Positions 25,837-39,300 of a stretch of DNA of 64,000 nucleotides are shown here, one piece after another. The translations under genes and the position numbers were made by a program. This DNA comes from Ampelocalamus luodianensis (taxonomy: Eukaryota > Streptophyta > Magnoliopsida > Poales > Poaceae). The notes beneath the pieces were generated by a model. It made no database searches. It was not told the DNA's origin and saw nothing but the letters and a program-made list of their open reading frames with translations. Numbering within the stretch: position 1 is the stretch's first letter; every line of letters starts with the position of its first letter. The stretch lies in the NCBI GenBank assembly GCA_036346255.1, contig CM070633.1, positions 23,498,001-23,562,000 of the forward strand. Reading direction: 5' to 3'.

Positions 25837-26518
25837 CTAGTTCATATTCTGCATCATTGTACTCATCAGCTGAGTCTGGGCCGCCATGAACTGACCCAAA
25901 CCTTGATCTGCCATGGCTGCCGGAGGAGGTGGTGGTGGCGGTGTATTGAGATCCACAAGGTCAACTTAGCTTGCAGAGTTACGGGTCTGAACCATATGCA
26001 CAAATCTTTCCATGTTTAATAGATGAGGGGAAGAAAGCACGATAGATAAGAGGAAAGAGCACAATAGACGAGGAAGAGCGAGAGGGAAGGATAGAACATC
26101 CTAAATGGGGGATGTTCGGTTAAACCCGAAGAACAGATAGCTGGAAAGCCATCAAGAAGCAATAAAACTCAAGCCTTAAGGCCGAACTAAACGATACTAC
26201 AGCTAGGAGGGTAACCCTACTAGAACACTTCTAATTTAACTTATTATGGACGGTCGACTCGAACGAGGCTCGATCTTATAGAGATTTCTGAGGTAAGGGA
26301 GATAAACTTAAATTTAAAAACCAAGTCTCCAAATAGATAAGAGGTAAGAATCTAAGAAGGGGATGAGAAAAGATTTAGAGTAGGCAGAAAAGAACAGAAT
26401 AAGGTAAGGGAAGAATAACTATTCAAGTTAATTTGTTGGTTTGATTTAGAAAATAAGTTTTTAAAATCTTCGACTAAAACGACCATGCTAACCATGGTCA
26501 CGTCCTACCGTCGATATG
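25837..26518 (-). other. El2 leader and gag N-terminal remnants
   Basis: The first roughly 150 bp next to gag look like decayed gag N terminus (proline/glycine-coding repeats near 25915-25950). The remainder, 26020-26518, is purine-rich leader with no coding signal. Confidence 0.5.
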
Positions 26519-26530
26519 GCTCTGATACCA
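26519..26530 (-). other. Primer binding site of El2
   Basis: The minus strand reads TGGTATCAGAGC, a perfect match to the initiator-tRNA-Met-type primer site. It is five bases from the LTR end (GGGTCCCGACA). Confidence 0.88.
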
Positions 26531-26535
26531 CCTCT

Positions 26536-29231
26536 TGTCGGGACCCCGGGTATACAACCTCAGGACCCTCTATGCATTCCGAACTAGTCCCAGATCAGTA
26601 GCTAGCTCGCATAGTTACAACATCGGTGTAATCACAACCATACAACGAAATAATGATGAAGCGGACAAATTAATATTACTTAGTAGTAAAAGGACCTTAT
26701 GGTCAAGTCTTATAGAGTGTGCCTCGCAGGGCTTAGCAACAAAAGACAACTTGCAGCGGAAACAAAATATCTCGTGGTGGCCAGTCGACATGCCCACAGG
26801 CAATTGAGTGAAGGACGCGACCTACTTCGCAAAGTTTTCAAGATACTCCTCTTCATGATACTCTGAGTTCCCAGGTTCTTCTGTGGGGATTAATCACACA
26901 GGGCGCAAGCCGTGAGTACTTTGAATGTACTCGCAAGTCATAGGAAATGTATGCAATTATTATTCATGCTAGGCTTGACAAGGATAGCTGTATGTTTAAT
27001 TTGTAGAAAGAAATATTGACAGTAAATACAATAAGTAGATTAAAAGCACAATTTAAAAGATTAATACGTAAGTAATTCAGTTCTTTGAAACAACTAGAAA
27101 TCAACCCAACCATTACATCCAAACCATCAATTTCCACCATTTTAAAGAAAACATCTACCCCTTGCGTGAAATCTCCGGGCATGTCCATAACCGGGGACAC
27201 GGCTATTCAAATAGTTGTTACACTCTGCAGAGGTTGTACAGCTTTACCCATAAGAGATAATTGACTTGTAATGTCCGTCTAACACACTACCGAAGGTGTG
27301 CGACTAAGTCATTATCACAAGGCTTTTACAAAGCTCTGTTTTGATTTGGTTCTGCTCGCTAAGGATTCGCTTCTAACGGGTTTTACTCCCGCCAAATTCA
27401 TGTCCCCTCTTGCGCCACTTTTCAACCCAAACAGAGCCAAATCAAAATATTGCTAATTAGTTGGCCCAGTCCACCCCATCCTAGACATGTGGTTGCACGG
27501 TATGACCCAGATCAATGGTTCAAGGTTAAGTCCTTAGTTGGCTGCTCAGAAGACTAATCCACGTCCCAAAGTGCGTTACGGCCCCACACTTACCACTGCC
27601 CACTCGCCTGAGCATAAAATATTTTCGGTTCAACCCGGCCAAAGACCACCTTAGCCTTCGCACAACATCTTTTAATAATAGTGGCCGCGCCACAATTCCA
27701 TAATTCCTTTAGTCATGTTTATTCATACGAGCATGTGATCATGAGTCCTAACGTATAACTATAGAATGGCTAAGCATATTACAATACCCGTGTTGGTAAT
27801 TTATCAATGTCTAACTAAAATAAACCCTCCTAAGGTGTCCAAGGGTTCATGTCATTCAAGGATACATATCGATAGCAATTTATCAAGGAGGCATACATCA
27901 ATTAGGCAATTATCTACTTCCGAAACCATTTAATATAAAACTAGCAATGCAAGTTTATATCGAACAATACAGTTTTGTGAAATGGGTTCAATATGATCAA
28001 AGGTCTATAACTTGCCTTCGTTGAAGAGTTGAGGTGCTTCGGTCGTCGGGTCCGAGAAATCTTCTGAAACGCCGGAATCTACACGTGCGAAACAAGCCAA
28101 ATAAATAAAATAACTCCAAATAAATTCTAAATAAGTACCAAATTAGCACTAACAACAAGAGGAGGATTTTAGATGAATTTAGAAATTTGAATCACTCAAA
28201 TCGGAGTTCGAACGAAGAAGTTACGACCTCTGAAAGATTGAAAATCAAGAAAAATGAATTTTCCTGATTTTCACAATTATTTTTTCTAAAGGAAAGGGAT
28301 TTGTTGCGCCAGCTGACGTCAGCGGTGGGATTTAAATTTCTAACCGAATTATTTTTCAACGGGGAATCCCAGAAAAATCCAAGCGGGCGCTGACTCGGCT
28401 GCCGCGTCAGCAAAGGGTTGACGTGGCGCTGACTGGGGCTGCCACGTGGGCGGCCACGTCAGCACCGAGCCGACGTTGCTCGGGGCCTGATGGTCGCCGA
28501 CGATCGGCGGCGCCCGAGCCAGCGGCAAGGTCACCAACGCGAAGAGGGCGACATGGTGAGCTTGTTGCTCACCTCGCCGACGGCGAGGCTCGACAGGGCT
28601 GCCGGCAACGGAGAATAGTTTCGGTGGGACTCCGGTGAAGGGGAGGTGAGCAAGGTGAAGCCCGTGTTCTTGCGAAGCCGGAGGTGGTGACGGAGGCGAC
28701 GGAAGAGGCTAGGCGGCGCCGCAAATGGCGAAGGCGAGTTGCGGTGGCCGGCGGCGAGAAGCTCCAAATAGCCGGAGGAGAGCGAGAGAGAGAGGGAGAA
28801 GAGAGGGGAAAGAAAGAGGAGGGGACGGCGGAGCTAGTGCGCGCTTTGAATTTCCACGGGGAAGTCGGAGAGAGAGGGCTCAACGGGCGGGAGCGCGCAT
28901 GCGAGCTCTAGCGCGACACAGAGCTTTGGTAGGCGATGCGACGGGACGCGGAAGCGAGAGAAGGAGGTGGCAGCGGGTGCGGCGGCGCACACCGCACTCA
29001 TTGCATGTGTCGGGGTGGCGGCGATAGGGTAGACGAGGCCGGCGTGAAACGCGCGAACGCGCGTGGCGCGGACGTTGCAGTGGGGGTCCAGAGGTAGGGG
29101 ACGATGCTGACAGGTTATTTAAATGGTTTTTTTTTTTAAAATTTCAATTTAAGCTTTTACAACTCAATAAAATCAACTGGTTATTCTTATTTTGAAAATT
29201 TTCAAAAACTCTGTAAATTAGGGATGTTACA
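26536..29231 (-). repeat. 5' LTR of El2 (2.7 kb)
   Basis: On the minus strand it starts TGTAACATCCCTAATTTACAG at 29231 and ends GGGGTCCCGACA beside the primer site. It carries the shared LTR block at about 27183-27330 and a GC-rich segment at 28380-29080 with ACGTGGC/GCCACGT words. It differs in length and sequence from the A LTRs. Small frames in the GC-rich segment look non-coding. Confidence 0.88.
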
Positions 29232-32098
29232 ATTTTTGAACATGAAATTTTTATGTTAGGCAGAGCATGGCATCCTAAGAACAGCAAAATTGGGTTCACT
29301 TCATTTGGAGTTAAAATGAGTTTCTTATGATTTTTCTAAGTTGTGAAACTAGGGCATAGCATTTTTCAGAAGCAAATACATAAAGAAAACATATTCTATT
29401 CTAAAGCATATTAACATAGGAATCTAACACATTTTACTTTACTAAATTTGGAGTTACAGAGAATTACTTATGCATTTTACAAGTTTAAAGGAATTTCTAG
29501 AGCACTAATTAAATGCCAAAGCAAGTACAAAATTTTCTGGTACAAAACAGTTCCAAAACACATTTTTAGATTAAAGTTTAGTTAAATAGAAATTTAACAA
29601 AATTTGAATGATTAAAAGGAGTTAAAATAAATTAGTTATGACATTTTGAAGTTTAACACAATTTTCAGTTTACAATTAAAGGTTTTCAGGTTTTCCCATA
29701 AACTAGACCGACGTGGAAAAACCTGGGTCGTTGATATCAAATCCAACGGTCCACGCGCACTGAGCACAGCACACGCGCGCGCTTACGGCCCAACGGTGCC
29801 CACCGTTGGATCAAGATCCAACGGTCCACATTGATCGAGATGTTCGGAGGTCCAAATAGCCAAACGAAACGTGGGCCGTTGATCTGAAGATGGATGGCTC
29901 AGATCAAGGTGACTTTCGGAGGTCCGACGGTTGATGAGATCTGAGCCACACATCTAGAGGTGGACGACCCACATCGACTTGAGACGATGGGGTGGTTCGA
30001 ACGTTCAAAAAGATATGGGTCGTTGATCAAGATCTGATGGCCCAGAGTAGAGCTAGCACTGCGCACTTAACACACGTGGGTTTTAAGTGCATAGTGAGGG
30101 TTTAAGTGTGTGGGCCCACTTGTAAGTGAAATAATAAGCCATTTAGGACAGCCATTAATTACTAAACCAATGATTAGCCTAATTAATGACAAGATCTTTG
30201 TCTTAACGACAGCGTCCGACAATGAGTCCGGTGCAGGGCGAGGCTCACCGCTAGCGATTCCAGGCACAGTGGCGCAAACCAAAGACTGGAATGGGTCCGC
30301 AATAGCCTTTGGCATACATAGAGAGTAATCTCAATGGCGGAGGCGGCCAAGAACGGCGGCAAGCCGGAGATGGGCAACGGTGACATGCAGACCAAAAATG
30401 AAAACAGCTAAAGAGCTCTGCATTGTCCAAAGAAGTGGGTGCCACAGCATCTAAGGACTACTAGTGAGCTACCTTAGCACTGGAGAGCTACAAAGAAGGC
30501 GGAGGAGCTCCGGCGACGACGAGGCTTGCCGGTGCTGAAGAAGTTGAAGTGGAGAAGATAGCCTGAGCAAAAATAACATAATCGGGTGGTAGCGTTAGCT
30601 TCATAATAGCTCAGGGAAGGTTCATGAGCAATTAATTGAAGAAAGAAGCACCTTACTGGAGTTAGGGAAGAAAGGGGCAATTTCGGCCGAATTTGAACAA
30701 ACCCCAAATTTGACAATCTCTGCGAATGCAAACAAAATTAAGTTAGGGGTTTTGATTAAGGTGATGAGAGGAACAAGGTGGCGCAAAAAGATTTGAAATG
30801 GAACTACTAGAGCACCGAAGTCACCAACAGAGCTCCACGGCCAACAATGGCGATTTGGGTGTTCTTCGAATTTTGAGCTCAAAGAACAGAGAGGAAGCTA
30901 GTGTAAGCTAAGGTGGTGCTGGAACGAGTCCAAGGAGGAGCTTGGGGGCTTTATATAGTTGGGGAGCTAGGGTTTAGCAAGAACAAGGCTTCTAGGGTGA
31001 GCTGAGTTCATGGCGCTGCCATGGACGAACAGAAGCGACGGGAGCAATTGAAGACCAAGACTTTGGGGCGAAAACCTATCGCGCATTTAATTCGCTAAGA
31101 GCCGTTGACGTGCGAGGGGACAAGGCACTGCCCTCTCCCACAGCATGCCATGGCGCACGCGTGAGCCAACGAAGAAGATGACCAGGTTACAGCTAGGGCC
31201 CACCAGTCAGTGAAACAAGCTAGGGTGGCCCAGATCAAAGAATGAGAGGGTTAGGTTGAATCGAAACTGAGTTAATAGATCTCGACGGTTGGATTAGAAA
31301 CGGATGGCCCAGATTAGAAGGAACTTTCGGAAGGTCCGAAAGTTCAAAGTAATCTCAGTGTCCGATTGAAATTGAACGACTCAGATTTAAGTGGATGATA
31401 GGGAGGTCCGAACGTTCATTTAGATCTGGAGTGTTGAAAAGGAAATCAACGGCCCAAATGAACGCGCCACTTTGGAGCGAGCCCGAGTGCAATTAGTTGA
31501 TTGGGTTCGACCAAGAACTCAAGCCTGCTCGGTCGCTTCGCACAAAACGACCCAGCGCAAAAAGGGCTCGAGTCCGACTCCAACCCAAACAGACTTTGAC
31601 TTAGGGTTTGAACTTTGAGCTGAAATCCTGGGGAATTTATAAATGGAGCTACACAACTCCAAAAATTCCCAAATTTTTACAGGAGGTGCTTAACTCTAGG
31701 ATTGATCTTGTATAAAATTTTTAGAGGTTTTTATATAAAGCATTTTTCTCCAAAAATTTCTTAAGGTACTGATTTATGGTTTGACCAACAGTCAAACTGG
31801 TTTGACTGGCGGCCTCTTAAAATTTTCAAACAATTTCTAAAAATTATGAAATTTTTAGAGGAGTCACACAACATCCCTAGCACCAAGAAAAATTATTTCC
31901 AGAGGATGATCACAAGATTATCCAGAAAAGTTTCCAAAGGGTCAAGACTTAGGTTAAAAGAGACTTGTGATTTTGAATTTCTATAATTCCTTTACAAGAA
32001 TTTTCAGTACATTCAAACAACAACAAGATGTAAGAAAAGTTTTAGTTTCTACACATTTTCTTACATTTGAAACATAAGCCAAGAATTGAGATGTTACA
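29232..32098 (-). repeat. Minus-strand A-type LTR fragment
   Basis: It parallels A1 left LTR positions of roughly 1355-4482 and ends GAGATGTTACA, i.e. an LTR start on the minus strand. It has the same 10-bp-arm palindrome (29803-29824) and a clear TATATAA on the minus strand at 30951-30957, 1.14 kb from the LTR start. The other about 1.9 kb is missing at the El2 boundary, consistent with El2 having inserted here and the far side having been lost. Confidence 0.8.
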
Positions 32099-33621
32099 GT
32101 TAATTCTCGTTAGAGGTAGTTAATCCAAATAGATGCATGATCTGTAGGTAAATGTTTACATTGCCACTGAGCCTAGGTTATTTTCTTGCTAAGTTGCTTA
32201 GCATGCTTAGAACAGTAGAATGGGGATCATTACTTCAACGATGGTCATTATATCATCACTTCAATTACTTGGGTCAGGGTACTCATTTATGTATTGTATT
32301 TGGAAAACTAAAACGGAAAATAAAAAGATTTAGACTTGTGCACATGGCTTGTTGGTGTGATGTTGGGTGTGTGGTTGGTGCCCAAGTCAACAAGGACCGA
32401 ATTATTTGCGCCATTGATCCAAGCACTTTTACGTGCATCCACATGAGAGAATATGGGAACCCTCTTGACTTAGTACTTTGAGGTGTGTTAATTAATGAGT
32501 CGCATGTGGTAGATGTAGGAGAAAAATGTTATGTTGTTCAATTGTTGTTAGAATTGTGCAGAGTGGGTTCCAGGAAGGTTCCCTCACCTGAGGAGCATTG
32601 GTAGTTGCAGAGGCTGGGCTGATGACTCCGACACAATGTATGAATCCTCTGTTGGATCCCGGGATGGGCGGTTCGCGGAGGGTTAACCCCCATACGTGTG
32701 ACTCTTAGTTAATACATACCATTTGAAAGCGTCTCGTAGGACTTAGCTCTGATGGCATACCTTCGGAAGTGAGCTTAATTGCGTGGCAAAGGAGTGATCT
32801 GGCGTGTGGGTAAAGTTGTACACCCCTGTATGGTTTAATCTACTCGTGTATCCATGCTCTTCGTTATGACAACGCTTGGTTATTTCCGCAAGAATTAGAC
32901 TCTACACTTTCGATAAAATTTGAAATCGGGTGGTACGAATGGGCATTTGTGCTATTGTTGTGGTGGTCTGTTGGGAAGTCACATCTAGGATGTTAATATT
33001 GTTTATAAATGTTATCTCGCTGTTATTTAAATAAATAAAAATAGATTTGATCAATTGCTTTACAATCTATTACTCTATTGCAAAGAAAATGCCTTTATTC
33101 TTAAAATTGCTTAGTGTAGTAGCCTTTTTTGATACTTGAATGCATATAATTATTCTGTTGTTTGTAAGACTTACGAGTATAACTTTGTACTTTACTGGAT
33201 TGTCCACTTGTTCAGAGGAGGTTGATCCCCAAGGGGTCAACTATTGTGAGACCGACTTCAAGCGGGACGACAAGCTTGGCGTTTCCGGTCGGTTGTTGTG
33301 TGGGTAAGGGCAGCCAGTTGGCTTTCTTTTGTCACCATCTTATGGCTTTCTTTTCCACTGCAAACTCTTCATTTTGTTAGGCTATTTGGCCAGTCGGCCC
33401 TATGTAATAACTCTGATCTTTGTCTGTCTTTTGGGTTGTAAACTTTGATATTATCGGTATTATAATAACTTGGGTATGGCATTGATGTTTTATTTTGTGA
33501 GGGTGTATGTGTACTTCTCCTAAGAGGTACGTATACATCGAGAGTGCGAATATTTCTCTTGTAACGCTAGGACTAATGGGATGGTTAAGCACTACAAGCT
33601 AAATAACTGGCGGTTCTCACA
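32099..33621 (+). repeat. Plus-strand A-type LTR, second part
   Basis: This is the reverse-complement counterpart of the first about 1.5 kb of the A1 5' LTR: GGTATGCC-type and TGTACACCCC motifs of the shared block (about 32650-32870), then CATCTTATGGC and GGTTAAG, ending in GGTTCTCACA like other LTR termini here. It continues the LTR broken at 20880, giving a total LTR of about 3.4 kb. The last 32 bp also look like a CACTA terminal repeat, so the exact end is uncertain. Confidence 0.7.
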
Positions 33622-33853
33622 TCTATGATATTTAGTAATATCACAGACTATTCTTGTTAATAACCGTCTGTGAAACTTTACAGACGGTTTTCAACATGAA
33701 CCGTCTTTGATATTACCCCTTTACAGACAGTTTTTAGCACAGTCAGTAACACAGATGGTCGCTAAACCAAAACCGTCTATGATTGTATTTAATACATACA
33801 GTGGGCCAACCATCTGTGATGAGGCGTCCAGTATTAGCCTTTTTGTAGTAGTG
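33590..33853. mobile_element. Mini-CACTA-like element
   Basis: The right end read on the minus strand is CACTACTACAAAAAGGCTAA. The left end starts CACTACAAGCTAA, so both share CACTAC...GCTAA and further matching bases. Inside, the word ACCGTCTGTGA and variants recur about seven times in both orientations, as in subterminal repeats of CACTA transposons. Flanks AAG and ATG match at two of three positions, so a 3-bp target duplication is only tentative. It has no coding capacity. The left end overlaps the inferred LTR terminus. Confidence 0.6.
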
Positions 33854-34210
33854 ATGGAGGCGACGTTCCCAACCATGACACTGGAGGAGGGAGGTAAAAG
33901 GGTAGGGAGTGGAGAGTACCATCATCGGAGGCTATGTGCGAAGTCGCACCAGAGTCCATCACCCATCCACCATTGTTGTTGTGAAGTGACATGTTGATGG
34001 CCGAGACGAGGACGGAGTTGTCCCAGCTTGGAGTTTTGTTGGATGGGTACGGGGGTGCCGCCATGGTGTGGTAGGTCTATGCCAGTGTCACTGACGAGCG
34101 TGAATCGAGAAGGCCGACGGTGGAAGGGGCACACAATGGTTGGCCTTGACCGTCGCCCGATGGTTGGCCTTGGTTAGACCACAGGCAAAAGCACACCCAT
34201 GGTCCGGTGT
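33854..34210 (-). pseudogene. Ty1/copia gag-pol fragment with protease active site
   Basis: The frame 34064-33834 encodes WVMDSGATSHIASDDGTL, the copia aspartic protease site (DSG at about 33956-33948), preceded by a WDNSVLVSAINMSL linker. Gag-side sequence upstream is frameshifted. The fragment is bounded by the mini-CACTA on the left and by the start of element B at 34211. It is not the same copia copy as the one at 40.7-44.2 kb, because that copy carries its own protease-adjacent region. Confidence 0.78.
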
Positions 34211-36346
34211 TGTAATATCTCATTCCATTAAATAAGTATTTAATGAATTAGAAAATTATTAATAACCTGAATTTAGGAGAAAAATAGTTATGGACCTTTG
34301 GCCCATACTCAGGAGGGGAGCCGGCCACCAACATAAGAAGGAGGGGGAGGGGAAACCCTAGCATGGCACTGTAGCACGTGCTGCTACAGTACTGCAGCGC
34401 TGCCGCTACAGTAATCACCCCTCCCTTGATATTGTCCAAGAAGGAGGGAGGGAGAAGAACCCTTCGGGTGCCGCCGGCCAAGAAGAAGGAAGAGGGAGAA
34501 GAAGGAGAAGAGAAGGGAGAGGGATCACGTGGTGGTTCTTGCATTCTTCAGCGGATTCTTCAAGGGTAACCCACGACCCTGTTTGACTAGTCGTGTAGTT
34601 TCGTGATCTGGCAATGTCAGTATTAGATTGATTTCTAGTAGTCTGTATTTCTCGGCTGTTTTGAGGATATTAACTGCGAAATTTGATCTTTCCATCTCCT
34701 AGATATTTGTAGGTAACATCTTTAGCTTTCAATGGAGTCTTGGAACACGTCGTTTGGACGAGCGGATCAAAAGTTATGAATTTCGTAGCGTTGCTATTCA
34801 GTAAATCTGCTACAATTCTGACAGTTTTTAGTAATCAGACTTAAGCGGATAGCTAACGAAATTTCTGGGAGGTCTCACTATAACCAAAGATGTAGATAAT
34901 TATCTTAGCTTTTGAGGAAGCTAAAGAACATCAAATTTGGATCATTATTCTAAAAGTTATGATAGTTTTAATATCTCTGTCAGAAGCCCGACGTGAATTA
35001 GCTGTTCTGTTCATCAGCTTGGTAGGGGTAGTAAATGGCCGAATATGGAAAGCTCACAAACTAGGTTTAGATGGAAGACTTGATAAGCTTTCTAGAAAGT
35101 CCAAGAACACTCCATTTGGATCTCTGTACTAAAAGATATGAATTTTTTTATTATAACTATTTGTCGAGGGGACATACTGCTACTTGGGATTTTGGAGTTG
35201 GGGTTGCGCGAGAGAGTATAGTTGTTTCGTAAGTGCTTCCAGCTTTGTTTTGATCCAGTATTGTTATCTTAGAGTGCTTGTTAACTTACCTTAGGTGGGG
35301 GATTGGTTCTAGGGGCAGCGCCCTCTTCGCGTCCTTCGTTATCGCACGGTTGAGACAAGTACATTGTTTGATACATTAGTTGTGAATGCTTGATCATGAT
35401 TGCGTGTATTTGATACATAATAGCGATGCATGGTTGCTGGCATGATATGTGTACTAAGAATGGTGAATGCTCAAAGTATGATTATGTTCTATTCATGCAT
35501 GACTTTATTGTTATTGCATGTTGATGATGAATAGAGTAACTGTGCATGCGCATATTGAGATTATGTTGAGGCTTGGCCACGTGGTGACCAAGAATGCATA
35601 TCTTTGAGGTCCCTGTCATGTACATGATGGGCTTGAGGTACCCACACTTGTGGAGTGTGAGCTTGAGGTTCCCTTTACTTGCGGAGTATTGGGCTATTGG
35701 TCCCTGCACTTGCAAGCACAGGCATGGGTATGCAGCGACGGTTGTATACCTTGCATTACCGGTAAAATACAAAAAGAGTTAAAGAGAAAGGATCCTTGAG
35801 CATTGCATATGCATGTGGTATGATTTAATGAAATGCTTCTGGAAGTGGATGCTGATGTTATTATTTTGCATTGTAATGTCTTTTATATGTACATGCTAAG
35901 TCTGTGGACTCACTCTTGCTGTTCTTGTTGTTTTTAGGAACCCATCACAAGAATGACATGCAGGGGAGGGAGTAGCCATATGTTGCATGCAAACTGCCAT
36001 GAACCAATCATAATTGATTAAACACAGATCATGCCTTAATAATTGAGCAAACTGCTTAAAGAATTTTTTATGGTTATGCCTTGCACATTGGATTATTTGT
36101 AATAATTATGAGTAGCATATCTTGGGTGCCCATGATTATGCTTTAGTCATTTAGCATACCTTGAATGCCTCTTGAATATGCTGAATGTTAGTTGTTTAAT
36201 TTTTGATATTTGTACCTGTTGGAACCCCTGGTATAGTTAGCTATACAAAGGAGGTTCTGCCGAAAATTAGTAAGGTGTTTTGGTTTTAGCTTGTTATGAT
36301 GTTAGCTTAGTAGCATTCTAGGCTCGTGTTGGGCTAGGGTGTTACA
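34211..36346 (+). repeat. 5' LTR of element B (2136 bp)
   Basis: It begins TGTAATATCTC and ends GGGCTAGGGTGTTACA, with TG...CA termini, two bases before the primer site. It is not similar overall to the A LTRs. No gene is seen in it. Confidence 0.88.
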
Positions 36347-36348
36347 GT

Positions 36349-36360
36349 TGGTATCAGAGC
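36349..36360 (+). other. Primer binding site of element B
   Basis: TGGTATCAGAGC lies two bases after the LTR end. It is a perfect initiator-tRNA-Met-type site on the plus strand. Confidence 0.92.
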
Positions 36361-39300
36361 GGGCTGTAAGTCCATGGTGAATGGATTAACAACTTAGGTA
36401 ACTTAATTTTCTAAATTTTTGTAATGGTTAATGAACTTAAAAACTTGACCCACTGGTGCACATTAGGATGGGATGGGTCAAGCATTGCATTTACGCTTTT
36501 GTTATATTGTATTGATGGTTCCTGTTATGAGATGATCTTACATACCTATAATATGATTCTATGATTATTATGAGTGATAGTAGCACATGTTGAGAGGTTG
36601 AGGTCGTGGTTGTGGCATTGGGCTTTACCAAGTTACAACACTATTCGTGGTAAGAGAATAGTGATGTGGTTACCTCGGATATCTTAGTACAGGCATTGAT
36701 AGTGAGTATCTTCAGAAAAGTTGTTCTCTTCCTTGAATTTGAATTTGGTCAACTCTTGTCTAGTTGTGGTTGATGAATTTCTTTGGGTCAGTAGTTCATT
36801 GCAGTTGATGGGTTTCTTTGAGAAAGGTTGATGTGTTTTTATTGGCTTAATTTGTCCCTTAAAGTAATTATTATTTTCCCAATTGTTGAGTTATTTTTGC
36901 GGCTGGTGGACTTGGTTAGCTGTCAAGATTGACCTTTGTATTGGAGTTTTATCTTTCCTATTGGAAAACATGACCCATTTATTTCGCTTGATGATTTGGA
37001 TAATGAAAGTTTCCTTTTGCAAGTCCTGTAGTACGTGGAAGTTTCGATTCAATGTATATCTTTTGGGTATTTTGAGTGTTGAAGTTGAAAGGTTTTTTTT
37101 ATGAAAGAAAATACTAAACCCTTTAGCGATGTCGTCTCGTGGTTAAGTGAGAGGTTATAATCGGAGAAATTAGTGGATATGATATGGGTTATCAAGTTGG
37201 GTCTGTAGTGTGGTGTATAATCGATCCTAACTAAGATCCCTGGAAGAAAAGTTGATTAATTTGATGGTGCCATGTAGTAGTTCTTGATGAACTATGATTA
37301 AGGGTGTGACTATATCTACTTGGAATCAATAGAGTTATTAAGAAGTGTGGAACTTTGATGAAAATGTGGATCATTAGAATTGTTTAGTTTGCTAAACTTG
37401 TTAGATTATTTGGTCTTAATGGATTAATCTAACTGTGTAAGAAGGGAAATATAAGGATGTGTTCGATTGTTGTCTTAATAGATGATAATATAGAATTTTC
37501 TTTAATTGGGTATTTGATTATCTTATTTTTGCTCGTGGGAAAACAAATAGAGAAATGACCATAAATTTTGTCCATGATTGAATAATCATCAATGGTTTAT
37601 GATGGGATTTAATAGGTGACCTGTGTTTGCATGATGGTGAAATTGTCAGATAATAGTATGTCTTTGATGAAAGGGTTTTGGTGTAACCTTTTAAATTGTG
37701 TAGTACGTTCCCTCTAAAAATAAAGTGGTTGTTGTAGTGAGGTTGTAAGAATTTGGTATACTCTCAATTGAGGATGAGATGATAAAGTGGTATGTAATAG
37801 TTTGGTCAGCTTTTGGGGACTTTATAAAGGAAGAGTTGACGATAACAAACCTTGTTAAGAGTGAATTATTCTTGATGTTAGTAATAAGGTCTACAAGAGA
37901 TTGTGACACGTTGGAGCGGTGATGATTTTTCTAGAGAGAAAGTAAGTTGATTGCTTTTGTAATATGGATTAAATAAAAAGTTTGGAGTTTTGCATTCGTG
38001 ATCTTTTGGGAGTTCATGATTTATGTAGTAGATGAAACTAGTTTGAGAAGTGTGACATATTGGAAGGTTCTATTTGGTTCGTAAGTGATTAATGTGATTT
38101 GGTTTTAAAGGCATTTCTTGTTTGGGTTGGCAAGTAATGTTGTAATAAAAAAATTATTTTCTTTGTTAACGGAAAATGTGTAATAAATATTTGAGGTTGG
38201 AGTTAAGAATTGTAATCTACAACTTTTCTGTCATTACAGCTTAAGAGTTTCTTGAGTTTCAATAGCAATATTTTATCATGATTTATGGAGGTTGAAATTT
38301 CCTTCTTATGGGACATGTGCCCTCAACTGTGGTTTCGACTTTTGTTTTTAGAGATCATTTCTATTTGACTGTTTCTCTTGGTCTTGTGCTCACTCTGAGG
38401 AGCAATGTTTTCATGTGTATTGAATCTTGTATGAGTTTGTCTCTTCCTTTTTGAGAAAGGAATTAATCAACTTGTGTTGCCGAGTCTTATAAACTGTAGT
38501 ATAGCGACTGGTTGGTGGTGGACAAGTTTATGATAGTGGTGAGATTTTTGGGGACCAAGCTAATTGAAGAGCAGTAGAAAGTGAATTGGTTTTGACCTAT
38601 AAAACCTAGGGAGAATTCTATGTAAATGGAATGTTTGTCGATGAGATAAAATTGATTAGTGTTACAATTAATGGAACCTATGGTGAATTATGATCCAGTA
38701 ATGTTTGTCCATGTTGGGATTATTGAAATTATGGACTCTTGATAAACTTATTAGAGTATCGCAATTGGATACTTAGTATGATTGTGTAGAAGAGTTGTGG
38801 TGGTGATGTTTAATGAGAGTAGCGGTGTGGAGAAACCTAAGCGTCATGCTAATTAATGGGATAGCAGGAATTGTTGAGCTATTATCAAGTATGACTCGGC
38901 CTCAGTGAGTAACCCTATGGGAGTTAAATTATCTCTAAGGATACCTTGGTCAAAGAATAAATTTATTTATTGACGTTAGTGATTGAGTATGTTGGAATCT
39001 TGGTCAATCAGTTAGGGTTTTGCGAACGGGTATATTGTGGTTGTGTAACTGAATTAGATTGGTGTGGATTAGAGAAGGTCTAGGATTGGTGAAATAAATT
39101 TCCTTGGGGCGGTTACTTGATTAGTGAGGAATATTGATATTAATGACTGAGGTTATTGTTGAGTTGTGTGAAATTTTAGTAAACGAATTTGAGGATTTCC
39201 TATCAATTATACCAGAAATTCATGGTAGGAGACTTGAAAGTTGATTTTGGGCTTTGCATTTTTATGTTAGGACCTTGGAGACCTAATATCATGTGTAGAG

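Larger units (their letters stand above)
23947..29231 (-). mobile_element. Ty3/gypsy element El2: 5' LTR, leader, gag, protease, partial RT
   Basis: In minus-strand order it has an LTR (29231-26536), a primer site, a leader, gag (25836-24943) and protease plus the start of RT (24912-23947). The rest of pol and the 3' LTR are gone; RT stops within the DLRSGY motif at 23947, where a different element is fused on. The gag resembles A1 gag but is clearly diverged. It appears to have inserted into the A-type LTR fragment that continues at 29232. Confidence 0.88.

Noticed and set aside
28349..29027. GC-rich frames suggesting a host gene start
   Set aside because: They fall within the El2 LTR, whose ends are defined by the primer site and the TGTAACATCCC terminus; frames overlap on both strands.
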